Below, one piece after another: positions 1 through 5,748 of a DNA stretch of 13,208 nucleotides (position 1 is the first letter of the stretch; each line of letters opens with the position of its first letter). The notes under the pieces are model-generated. The model was given only the letters and a program-made list of their open reading frames with translations, ran no database searches and was not told the DNA's origin. The DNA comes from Loktanella sp. (GTDB taxonomy: Bacteria; Pseudomonadota; Alphaproteobacteria; Rhodobacterales; Rhodobacteraceae). The stretch is taken from assembly GCA_003551805.1 (NCBI GenBank), contig PUNR01000196.1:1-13208 (forward strand), written 5' to 3'. Made by a program: the position numbers and the translations under genes.

Positions 1-1056
1 AAGCGCGGAGATCTGATCCACCGATCGCGCACGACCTGTACGCATGGCCATGCAATACAGGGCAAAGTAGGCGTCACCCGCGCGCTGGGGGGCGCTGCCG
101 CCAGTCATGGGCTCAGAGATCAGAATGCGCCCGCCTTCGGGCAAGGCGGCGTAAGCCGAAGCAAGCAATTTTGCCACGGTGTCATCACTATGATCGTAAA
201 GCACACGGATCAGGCTGATCATGTCAGCGCCCTGCGGCAATGGCTGATCACGGAAAGACCCCGGCACGATCTGCGCGCGTTCCGTCATGCCAGCAGCGGC
301 GAATCTGTCCTGCGCAGCGGGGGCCACGGCAGGAAGATCAAACAGCGTCATCTGCAGTTTCGGATAGGCCGCACCCACCGCCGTTAGAAACGCGCCGGTG
401 CCGCCACCCACGTCCAACAGGTGCTGCACGCCGCGGAAATCGACCGCCGCAAGTGTATCATCGGCAACCAACAATTGGCTGTCCGCCATCAACCGCGAAT
501 ATTTCGCCGCGCTGTCAGGATCGGTCGCCGCACCTGCGCCAAAGACGTAAGGCCAGAAATCAGCCAGCTCTGTCTCGACCTCACCGCGAAAGAACGCGAC
601 AGGATCAGCAAGATCACGGTAAAGCACATCATGATGCGCGATCATGCCAGCCAGTCCCGGCACACCAGCAAGAGCTGCACCGCGCGTCGTAAGCGCGTAA
701 ATACCTGATTTCCGGTGCTTAATCAGCCCCAAAGACACGGCAGCAGACAGCAAAACGGCCATACGATCCGGCGCCATGCGCCCGTGGTGTGCAAGCGCGG
801 CAAGCGGCATTTCATGCACCAGCAATTTGCGGGGGATATCCAGATCGACCAGTGCATAAAGCACTTGGGAATGGCAGAATCCGGCGACCAGATCGAACAT
901 CGCCTGCCCTTCGGACCGCACCAAGCGGCGGGTCAGCGGGAATCTGGCAGCCCATTTCTGAAACGAAGGTGTGGCGACCAGACGCGTCAGACGTGACGCC
1001 TTGCGCTGGTCAGTTGCAGGCACGGCGCCCGAAAGTGTCACAGCCGCATCCGTCAT
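1..1056 (-). CDS. crtF: Demethylspheroidene / hydroxyneurosporene O-methyltransferase CrtF (3' end cut by window edge)
   Basis: CrtF uses S-adenosylmethionine to methylate the 1-hydroxy group of acyclic carotenoids, a late step in spheroidene synthesis. Reading leftwards from the ATG at 1056-1054 gives MTDAAVTLSGAVP and 352 open codons with no stop before the window edge. The family is usually near 390 residues, so roughly the last 40 are missing. The N-terminal part is a winged-helix dimerisation region of the plant-type O-methyltransferase fold. The SAM motif LLDVGGGTG lies around residue 215 and is followed by the acidic TLFDLPAV strand. A VLYDHSDD segment with His289 sits where this family has its catalytic histidine. 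The start codon overlaps the crtE stop in TAATG, so the two genes should be one transcript with coupled translation. In related clusters bchC follows crtF; this cannot be seen here. Identification is from recalled family patterns. Confidence 0.95.
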   Translation of the reverse strand, partial: MTDAAVTLSGAVPATDQRKASRLTRLVATPSFQKWAARFPLTRRLVRSEGQAMFDLVAGFCHSQVLYALVDLDIPRKLLVHEMPLAALAHHGRMAPDRMAVLLSAAVSLGLIKHRKSGIYALTTRGAALAGVPGLAGMIAHHDVLYRDLADPVAFFRGEVETELADFWPYVFGAGAATDPDSAAKYSRLMADSQLLVADDTLAAVDFRGVQHLLDVGGGTGAFLTAVGAAYPKLQMTLFDLPAVAPAAQDRFAAAGMTERAQIVPGSFRDQPLPQGADMISLIRVLYDHSDDTVAKLLASAYAALPEGGRILISEPMTGGSAPQRAGDAYFALYCMAMRTGRARSVDQISAL

Positions 1057-1937
1057 TATTCACCCGGAACGGTCCGGCGGTCACGGGCACCCGCTGGCAC
1101 CAGCCTGTCGGCATAGGCGCGGACCATCTGGGCCAGTGCTGCCTCGCCCGGGCAGGCGGGAATCGATGAGATCGCTCCGCCAAGGATATCGTCGAAACGC
1201 CTAACCGCGCCTTGAACACCGTAAGCGGCAACTGCATTGGGTCGCCCGTGCAGGTCATCCTGCCCCGCAGGTTTGCCTAGCGCAGCTTCATCACAAAGCG
1301 CATCGCGCAAGTCATCTGCGACCTGAAACGCCTCGCCCAGACGGGCACCAAGTTCGGTCCACGGTTCGGCCTCTTGTCCTGCAGCCACGGCACCCATCTG
1401 GGTTGCGGCGATGAACAAGGCACCGGTTTTGGCCTGATGGTAGGCGGACAGGTCAATCTGGCTTTCGCTTTCCCAACCCTGACCCGCACAAATGCCAAAC
1501 GGCATACCCGTGCGGGTGCCAAGGATATCGAGCAGGCCGATCGCACGCAAAGGTGCATCGACTGCAGCGCGTGTCAGCACATGAAAACCCATAATAATCA
1601 GGCTATCGCCCGCCAGCACCGCCAAGGGTTCTGAAAAAGCACGGTGCAGCGCAGGTTTGCCACGCCGCATATCCGCATCGTCAAAACAAGGCAGATCGTC
1701 ATGCACAAGAGAGGCGCAATGCACCAGCTCCAGCGCGACAGCCGCTGCATTGGTCAACCGTGGCTGGTCATCGCCACAGGCCATCGCAACGCTCATCAAG
1801 ATTGTCGGCCTGATCCGTGCGCCACCCGGTGTGACCGCATAATTCAACGCGGCAGCAAGCTTGGGCGGGGCAAGCCCACCCTGCCCTTGCGCAATTACGG
1901 CAGACATTGTGGTTTCGATCCGGTCGGCAATTTTCAT
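1056..1937 (-). CDS. crtE: Geranylgeranyl diphosphate synthase CrtE
   Basis: CrtE is a cytoplasmic trans-prenyltransferase that condenses isopentenyl diphosphate with allylic diphosphates to make C20 GGPP, the precursor of carotenoids and of the phytol tail of bacteriochlorophyll. The protein has 293 residues, close to the roughly 290 of Rhodobacter CrtE. The first aspartate-rich motif DDLPCFD is at residues 80-86 in a VHDDLPCFDDADMRRGKP context, and the second, DDLRD, is at 208-212. PGGARIRP (38-45) and the AYHQAKTGALF segment (165-175) are typical. I chose the ATG at 1937 because AGGA lies about 8 bases upstream and MKIADRIE matches the family N-terminus. The in-frame ATG at 2000 would run through the regulatory boxes. 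The gene is divergent from crtD and overlaps crtF by one base. Expression is probably repressed by PpsR/CrtJ in oxygen or light. Confidence 0.96.
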   Translation of the reverse strand: MKIADRIETTMSAVIAQGQGGLAPPKLAAALNYAVTPGGARIRPTILMSVAMACGDDQPRLTNAAAVALELVHCASLVHDDLPCFDDADMRRGKPALHRAFSEPLAVLAGDSLIIMGFHVLTRAAVDAPLRAIGLLDILGTRTGMPFGICAGQGWESESQIDLSAYHQAKTGALFIAATQMGAVAAGQEAEPWTELGARLGEAFQVADDLRDALCDEAALGKPAGQDDLHGRPNAVAAYGVQGAVRRFDDILGGAISSIPACPGEAALAQMVRAYADRLVPAGARDRRTVPGE

Positions 1938-1960
1938 GGCGTATGTCCTATCTGCATTCC

Positions 1961-1990
1961 ATACTGTCAATTTTAGTTTACATATGTCAA
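1961..1990 (-). promoter_or_regulatory. Predicted crtEF promoter
   Basis: On the minus strand a perfect -35 hexamer TTGACA (1990-1985) is followed after 18 bases by CAGTAT (1966-1961), a poor -10 match with three of six consensus bases. This would put the transcript start near 1954 and give a short leader containing the AGGA ribosome site. Another TTGACA lies at 1970-1965 but is too close to the ATG to be a likely -35. The assignment rests on pattern only. Confidence 0.45.
1965..1982. promoter_or_regulatory. PpsR/CrtJ binding box 1 (TGT-N12-ACA)
   Basis: The sequence TGTCAATTTTAGTTTACA matches the PpsR/CrtJ operator TGT-N12-ACA exactly. PpsR/CrtJ is the redox- and light-responsive repressor of photosynthesis genes in purple bacteria. 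The box lies 27 bases upstream of the crtE start. It overlaps the proposed crtE -10 region and the proposed crtD -35 hexamer. The match is seen directly; binding is inferred from the family and the neighbouring genes. Confidence 0.85.
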
Positions 1991-2005
1991 TGTAAATCAA
2001 ACGAT
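1977..2005 (+). promoter_or_regulatory. Predicted crtDC promoter
   Basis: TTTACA (1977-1982) matches the -35 consensus at five of six positions. AACGAT (2000-2005), 17 bases downstream, is a weak -10 with three matches. The -35 contains the ACA of PpsR box 1 and the spacer and -10 lie within box 2, so bound repressor would block it. The crtEF and crtDC promoters therefore overlap and should be co-regulated. This is a pattern call only. Confidence 0.4.
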
Positions 2006-2008
2006 ACA
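1991..2008. promoter_or_regulatory. PpsR/CrtJ binding box 2 (TGT-N12-ACA)
   Basis: TGTAAATCAAACGATACA is a second exact TGT-N12-ACA match. It begins 9 bases after the end of box 1, leaving 8 bases between the two palindromes, so their centres are 26 bases apart on nearly the same helical face. From memory, CrtJ binds cooperatively to paired palindromes 8 bases apart in the Rhodobacter capsulatus bchC promoter. Box 2 covers the likely crtD spacer and -10 region and lies just upstream of the crtE -35 hexamer. Confidence 0.85.
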
Positions 2009-2026
2009 GTTGAGAGCCTTCGTTAA

Positions 2027-3589
2027 GTGACTACTTCGCAAGCAAAGATCGTCATCATCGGCGCTGGCATTGCCGGGCTGGCCGCGGCGTTGCGGTTGGG
2101 TCATGCGGGCTGCGATGTGACACTGGTTGACATGCATGGCGCACCGGGCGGCAAGATGCGGCAGGTGCCATCGGCGGCAGGTCCGGTCGATGCCGGCCCT
2201 ACGGTGCTGACGATGCGCGGCATTTTTGATAAACTGTTCCATGATGTCGGCGAAGACCTTGCCGATCATGTTACGCTGACACCGCTACCAACGCTCGCGC
2301 GGCATTTCTGGGATGATGGCACCAGCCTTGATCTGATGGCAGATCCAGAGGCGAGCCTTGCCAATGTCCGCGACGCCTTTGGTCCCAAGGCCGCTACCGA
2401 GTTCGCCGCCTTTTCTGCCCGCGCCAAACGACTGTTTGAGGCATTCGATGCGCCGATGATGCAAACCGCCGCCCCCGACCGGATGGCCGTCACGCGCAAG
2501 GTGCTGGCCAATCCACGCCTGATCGCCGACATGGCGCCGCATAAATCGCTGGCCGGCATGTTAAGGTCCAGTTTCACCGATCCCCGTCTTGCGCAGCTGT
2601 TCGGGCGCTACGCCACCTATGTCGGCGGATCGCCTTACCAATCCCCCGCGATTCTGTCGTTGATCTGGCAGGCAGAAGCACAAGGGGTCTGGACCGTCAC
2701 TGGCGGCATGCAACGTCTGGCGCAGGCCATCGCCACACTCGCCGCCCGGCGCGGTGTGCAGTTTCACTACAACACTCGCGCCTTGCGGATTACGCGGCAG
2801 GGCGGGCGGATCAGTGGTGTGGAAACCACCAAAGGGCATTTCGCCAGCGATACTGTCCTTTTCAACGGCGACCCAAGGGCCTTGGCCACGGGTCTGTTGG
2901 GCCTTGGCCCGCAGCCGGTGGTCAAGACCAGCGGAATCGAACCCCGCAGCCTGTCTGCCTATGTCCATGCTTTCGCCGCGATCCCGCATGGCGTTGATCT
3001 GGCACACCACACAGTGTTCTTCGGTCACGACCCCAAGGCAGAGTTTTCAGCACTCGCCCGCAACCAAATGCCGGTTGATGCGTCTTTATATCTATGTGCC
3101 CAAGATCACGGCAGCGTGGCCCCCGACGCGATCCAACGGTTCGAGATTATCATGAACGCCCCCGCCGTACTACGGGACGCGGAAAAGGAAAAAGCCCAAT
3201 GTCAGACACTGATTTTCAACCGCTTCCGCCAGTTCGGTCTGACGTTCAACCCGCAGCCGGGGCCGGACTGCCTGACCACGCCGCAGGGGTTCGACGCGAT
3301 GTTCCCGGCGAGCCTAGGTTCACTATACGGGCGCAGCCCGCACGGAATGACAGCAGCCTTCAAACGCCCGACGGTGCGCACGACGATGCCGGGGCTTTAT
3401 CTGGCGGGCGGCGGGGTGCATCCGGGGGCGGGGGTGCCGATGGCGACGCTCTGCGGTCAGCACGCGGCCGCGGCGATACTGAACGACCTTTCTTTGCGCT
3501 CGACGTACCCTCTGGCGGCTATGCCTGGTGGTATATCGACGGGATCAGCGATTGCGGCACCAAAGCCGTCAGCGTCATCGGGTTCATAG
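2027..3589 (+). CDS. crtD: Hydroxyneurosporene / methoxyneurosporene desaturase CrtD
   Basis: CrtD introduces the C3,4 double bond into 1-hydroxylated or 1-methoxylated acyclic carotenoids at the membrane. It belongs to the FAD-dependent CrtI-type phytoene desaturase family. The N-terminal dinucleotide-binding motif is GAGIAG (residues 12-17), followed by the TLVDMHGAPGGKM segment at the end of the second strand. The second FAD motif, LYLAGGGVHPGAGVPMA, starts near residue 457 and is the hallmark C-terminal signature of the family. The start is a GTG at 2027, just behind TAA, with only a weak GAGAG upstream; MTTSQAKIVIIGAG fits the family N-terminus and no ATG is better placed. The protein has 520 residues, slightly longer than the usual roughly 500. 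The last 35 or so residues, rich in Ser, Ala and Pro, are read from DNA that also encodes the CrtC N-terminus in the -1 frame, so this tail is probably not functionally constrained. Confidence 0.94.
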   Translation: MTTSQAKIVIIGAGIAGLAAALRLGHAGCDVTLVDMHGAPGGKMRQVPSAAGPVDAGPTVLTMRGIFDKLFHDVGEDLADHVTLTPLPTLARHFWDDGTSLDLMADPEASLANVRDAFGPKAATEFAAFSARAKRLFEAFDAPMMQTAAPDRMAVTRKVLANPRLIADMAPHKSLAGMLRSSFTDPRLAQLFGRYATYVGGSPYQSPAILSLIWQAEAQGVWTVTGGMQRLAQAIATLAARRGVQFHYNTRALRITRQGGRISGVETTKGHFASDTVLFNGDPRALATGLLGLGPQPVVKTSGIEPRSLSAYVHAFAAIPHGVDLAHHTVFFGHDPKAEFSALARNQMPVDASLYLCAQDHGSVAPDAIQRFEIIMNAPAVLRDAEKEKAQCQTLIFNRFRQFGLTFNPQPGPDCLTTPQGFDAMFPASLGSLYGRSPHGMTAAFKRPTVRTTMPGLYLAGGGVHPGAGVPMATLCGQHAAAAILNDLSLRSTYPLAAMPGGISTGSAIAAPKPSASSGS

Positions 3590-4410
3590 GGTCAGTCTTT
3601 TCGCCTTGGTATGCATGGTCCGGGCGCGGCGATCCGGCCAATCACTGTTGCATCAACGTCGCGACCTATGGTCAAGGCGGGCGGTTCACCATGACAGACA
3701 GGGGGCGCACAGCGTTGCGGACCAGCGCCGACACATTGCAGGTCGGTCCATCGTCGATGCATTGGAACGGGCACGAATTAGTTATCAATATCAATGAGAT
3801 CAGCGGCCTGCCGATTATCAGTCGGGTGCAGGGCCAGATCACGATCACGCCACATGCGCTGACATCTGTCGAACTACCACTGACGCCCGATGGTGCGCAT
3901 GTCTGGCGGCCCTTTGCACCATCATCCGACATCAAGGTCGATCTGGCGGCAAAGGGCTGGCAATGGTCGGGTCACGGCTATTTCGATGCCAATTTCGGAA
4001 CGCGGCCATTGGAAGATGATTTCAAGTTTTGGACATGGGGCCGTTACCCGACAAAAGACGGGGCGACCTGCATTTACGATGCCACCCGCCGCGATGGAAG
4101 CACGCTGGATACCGCAATCAGCTTTGACCACGACGGGCAGGCCAGAATCGTCAGCGCGCCGTCCCGCACCGCCTTTAAGCGATCGCTTTGGCAGGTACGG
4201 CGCGAAACGCGTGCCGACCCCGGCGTCACACCGCGCCAGGTGTTGGGGATGCTCGATGCGCCTTTTTATTCGCGATCTGCCGTCACAACACAACTGCACG
4301 GAGAGGTCGTCACCGGCGTACACGAGGCATTGGATCTGGACCGCTATGCATCGCCGATAATCAAGCCAATGCTGGCCTTTCGCGTGCCCCGGCGGAAGAA
4401 CTGGCCCTGA
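3484..4410 (+). CDS. crtC: Hydroxyneurosporene synthase (acyclic carotenoid 1,2-hydratase) CrtC; start codon unresolved
   Basis: CrtC adds water across the C1,2 double bond of neurosporene or lycopene to make the 1-hydroxy carotenoids used by CrtD and CrtF. The recognisable protein begins RPFFALDVPSGGYAWWYIDG and continues through GFIGSVFSPWYAWSGR, the HCCINVATYG stretch, ELPLTPDGAHVWRPFAP, SGHGYFDANFGTRPLE, KFWTWGRYPT and DAPFYSRSAV, ending in LAFRVPRRKNWP. The coordinate 3484 marks where family resemblance starts, not a proven start codon. No in-frame ATG, GTG or TTG lies between 3199 and 3691. The ATG at 3199 has a good AAGGA but adds an Arg/Gly-rich shadow of crtD, and the ATG at 3691 would remove the conserved N-terminus. 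CTG at 3451 or another non-AUG codon coupled to crtD translation is possible. From memory Rhodobacter CrtC is annotated with about 281 residues starting near the GFIGS segment. The overlap with crtD is at least 106 bases. Confidence 0.88.
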   Translation, partial: RPFFALDVPSGGYAWWYIDGISDCGTKAVSVIGFIGSVFSPWYAWSGRGDPANHCCINVATYGQGGRFTMTDRGRTALRTSADTLQVGPSSMHWNGHELVININEISGLPIISRVQGQITITPHALTSVELPLTPDGAHVWRPFAPSSDIKVDLAAKGWQWSGHGYFDANFGTRPLEDDFKFWTWGRYPTKDGATCIYDATRRDGSTLDTAISFDHDGQARIVSAPSRTAFKRSLWQVRRETRADPGVTPRQVLGMLDAPFYSRSAVTTQLHGEVVTGVHEALDLDRYASPIIKPMLAFRVPRRKNWP

Positions 4411-4483
4411 TCGAAGCGGCATTTGTCTTAATTGCTACGCATTTGACTGCTGGTCTTAACTGATTGGAAGGGAACTTGCGGTA

Positions 4484-4502
4484 CCTCCTGCATCAAAGGA
4501 GG
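4484..4502 (+). promoter_or_regulatory. Possible hairpin covering the Shine-Dalgarno site of the sensor gene
   Basis: CCTCC (4484-4488) is complementary to GGAGG (4498-4502), with a 9-base loop. GGAGG is the strong ribosome-binding site 7 bases before the ATG at 4510. When folded, the hairpin would hide this site, so it could set or modulate translation. The complementarity is seen directly; a 5-base GC-rich stem alone is weak evidence of regulation. The upstream arm also resembles the 16S anti-Shine-Dalgarno sequence, as any such arm must. Confidence 0.4.
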
Positions 4503-4509
4503 ACGATCA

Positions 4510-5082
4510 ATGAAACGATTCACATTATGGTTGGCAGCCGCGCTGCTGACAGCGACCGCAGGCGCATCGCAGGATTTGAAACCGCAAATGCAGGCATTTG
4601 TTGCTGAACACGTCAAAGGTTGGGCATCCGACCCAATCATCGTGAACGCGATCATCGCCCAAAACGCCCAAACGGCAAGCTACGATCAAGCCAAGATTGA
4701 TGAACTGGACACTTTGTGGATGGCGCAGGTTGGCATGCCGGATGTGCCGCTGATCGATGATGTCGTAAACAATCCGACATCGGATTTCCTGCGCGCACGC
4801 ATGGCTGCGCTTGATGGGGCAATCACGGAAGTGTTCATCATGGATGCCCGCGGCCTGAACGTGGCTGCGGCTGCGCCGACATCGGATTACTGGCAGGGGG
4901 ACGAAGAAAAGTTTACCGAAACCTTCCCAAAAGGTCCGACAGCGATGCATTTTAGTGATGTGGAACTGGATGAATCATCCGGGGAAGTGCAGGCACAAGT
5001 ATCCATGACCATCGTGGACAGTGAAACGGGACAGGTTGTCGGCGCAATGACCGTAGGCATTAACCTGACATCACTGATGTGA
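4510..5082 (+). CDS. Exported Cache/PDC-like sensor domain protein
   Basis: This 190-residue protein begins with a clear signal peptide (MKRFTLWLAAALLTATAGAS), followed by a mature domain and no further membrane segment, so it should be periplasmic. The mature part has the look of a small-molecule-binding Cache/PDC sensor domain. There is a helical N-terminus, then VFIMDARGLNVAAAAPTSDY around residues 116-135, the WQGDEEKF segment, and a C-terminal pair of strands, QAQVSMTIVDSETGQVVGAM followed by TVGINLTSLM. It has no histidine kinase, GGDEF or chemoreceptor module attached, so any signal output must go through a partner. The start is certain, with AGGAGG 7 bases upstream. It lies 99 bases after crtC, probably has its own promoter, and converges with the ynjD-like gene. 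Ligand and partner are unknown. Confidence 0.8.
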   Translation: MKRFTLWLAAALLTATAGASQDLKPQMQAFVAEHVKGWASDPIIVNAIIAQNAQTASYDQAKIDELDTLWMAQVGMPDVPLIDDVVNNPTSDFLRARMAALDGAITEVFIMDARGLNVAAAAPTSDYWQGDEEKFTETFPKGPTAMHFSDVELDESSGEVQAQVSMTIVDSETGQVVGAMTVGINLTSLM

Positions 5083-5094
5083 CCATTACGGTCA
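5080..5094. other. Palindrome joining two convergent stop codons
   Basis: TGACC-ATTAC-GGTCA is a perfect 5-base inverted repeat. Its outer triplets are the TGA stop of the sensor gene on the plus strand and the TGA stop of the ynjD-like gene on the minus strand. Only 9 bases separate the two genes. There is no T-run on either side, so it is not a convincing intrinsic terminator. Confidence 0.35.
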
Positions 5095-5748
5095 GCGCTT
5101 AGGAACGGTGTCGCCATGGCCAAGCGTAATGACGACACCGCCAGCGGCATGGGCATCCTCTGCATCATGGGTGACCATTAAGACAGGCAAGGCCCGTGCG
5201 CGCGCGCGATCAAACACCATGTCGCGCACCTGCGCGCGCAGGGCAGCGTCAAGGCGCGAAAACGGTTCGTCCAGCAACAAGGCGCTAGGATCAGACAACA
5301 GCATCCGCATCAACGCGACCCGGGCTTTTTGTCCACCGGACAATGTTGCGGGATCACGTGGTGCGAAACCTTCAAGGCCGACTTCGGACAAAGCGGCATC
5401 AATTTTGGCCTGTCTCTGTATACTGGTGCCACCCGGCGGCAGGCCGAAAGCCAGATTGGCACCGACTGACAGATGTGGAAACAAAAGGTCATCCTGAAAC
5501 AAGATACCGACCCGGCGTTGATGGGGGGGTGCGTGGGTAATGTTGTGGCCGTCCAGCCAAACTTCGCCGGTCGCTTTGAAATCTTTGGCAAGGGTGCCGG
5601 TGATAAAGGCCAACAGGGTGGATTTTCCAACGCCGGATGGGCCCATAACGGTCAGCACAGCACCGGGTGCCACATCATGATGCACGCGGATCAGAGGGGC
5701 GTCGCCGTTGAAGATCGTTACGTTTTGCAGCGACAATCCCTTATCCAT
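5092..5748 (-). CDS. ynjD: ABC transporter ATP-binding protein, YnjD-like
   Basis: This cytoplasmic ATPase powers the importer encoded by the next two genes upstream in the operon. The 218 residues match the roughly 217 of E. coli YnjD. It has a Walker A motif GPSGVGKST (36-44), Q-loop glutamine 85 in ILFQDDLLFPH, signature LSGGQ (136-140), Walker B LLLDE (157-161), a D-loop SRLD and the H-loop histidine 194 in MVTHD. All catalytic residues are present. The ATG at 5748 overlaps the permease stop by 8 bases (ATGGATAA), which implies translational coupling. By sequence alone it could also be named a thiamine- or iron-type transporter ATPase such as ThiQ; the neighbouring YnjB, YnjC and YnjF homologues favour YnjD. 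The transported substrate is not known. Confidence 0.88.
   Translation of the reverse strand: MDKGLSLQNVTIFNGDAPLIRVHHDVAPGAVLTVMGPSGVGKSTLLAFITGTLAKDFKATGEVWLDGHNITHAPPHQRRVGILFQDDLLFPHLSVGANLAFGLPPGGTSIQRQAKIDAALSEVGLEGFAPRDPATLSGGQKARVALMRMLLSDPSALLLDEPFSRLDAALRAQVRDMVFDRARARALPVLMVTHDAEDAHAAGGVVITLGHGDTVPKR

Noticed and set aside
1056..2000. Longer crtE reading frame starting at the ATG at 2000
   Set aside because: The extra 21 residues are translated from the promoter and PpsR boxes, have no good ribosome site and do not resemble CrtE; the ATG at 1937 has AGGA at good spacing.
1985..2002. A third TGT-N12 half-site beginning at 1985
   Set aside because: The matching right half reads AAC rather than ACA, so only two complete boxes are present.
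3425..3500. Programmed -1 frameshift making a CrtD-CrtC fusion
   Set aside because: The frames fit a -1 shift, but I see no classical X-XXY-YYZ slippery heptamer in the crtD frame; a coupled non-AUG start is at least as likely.
3199..4410. crtC starting at the ATG at 3199 with a good Shine-Dalgarno
   Set aside because: The roughly 95 added residues are an Arg/Gly-rich out-of-frame reading of conserved crtD sequence. Kept only as one option in the start-codon finding.
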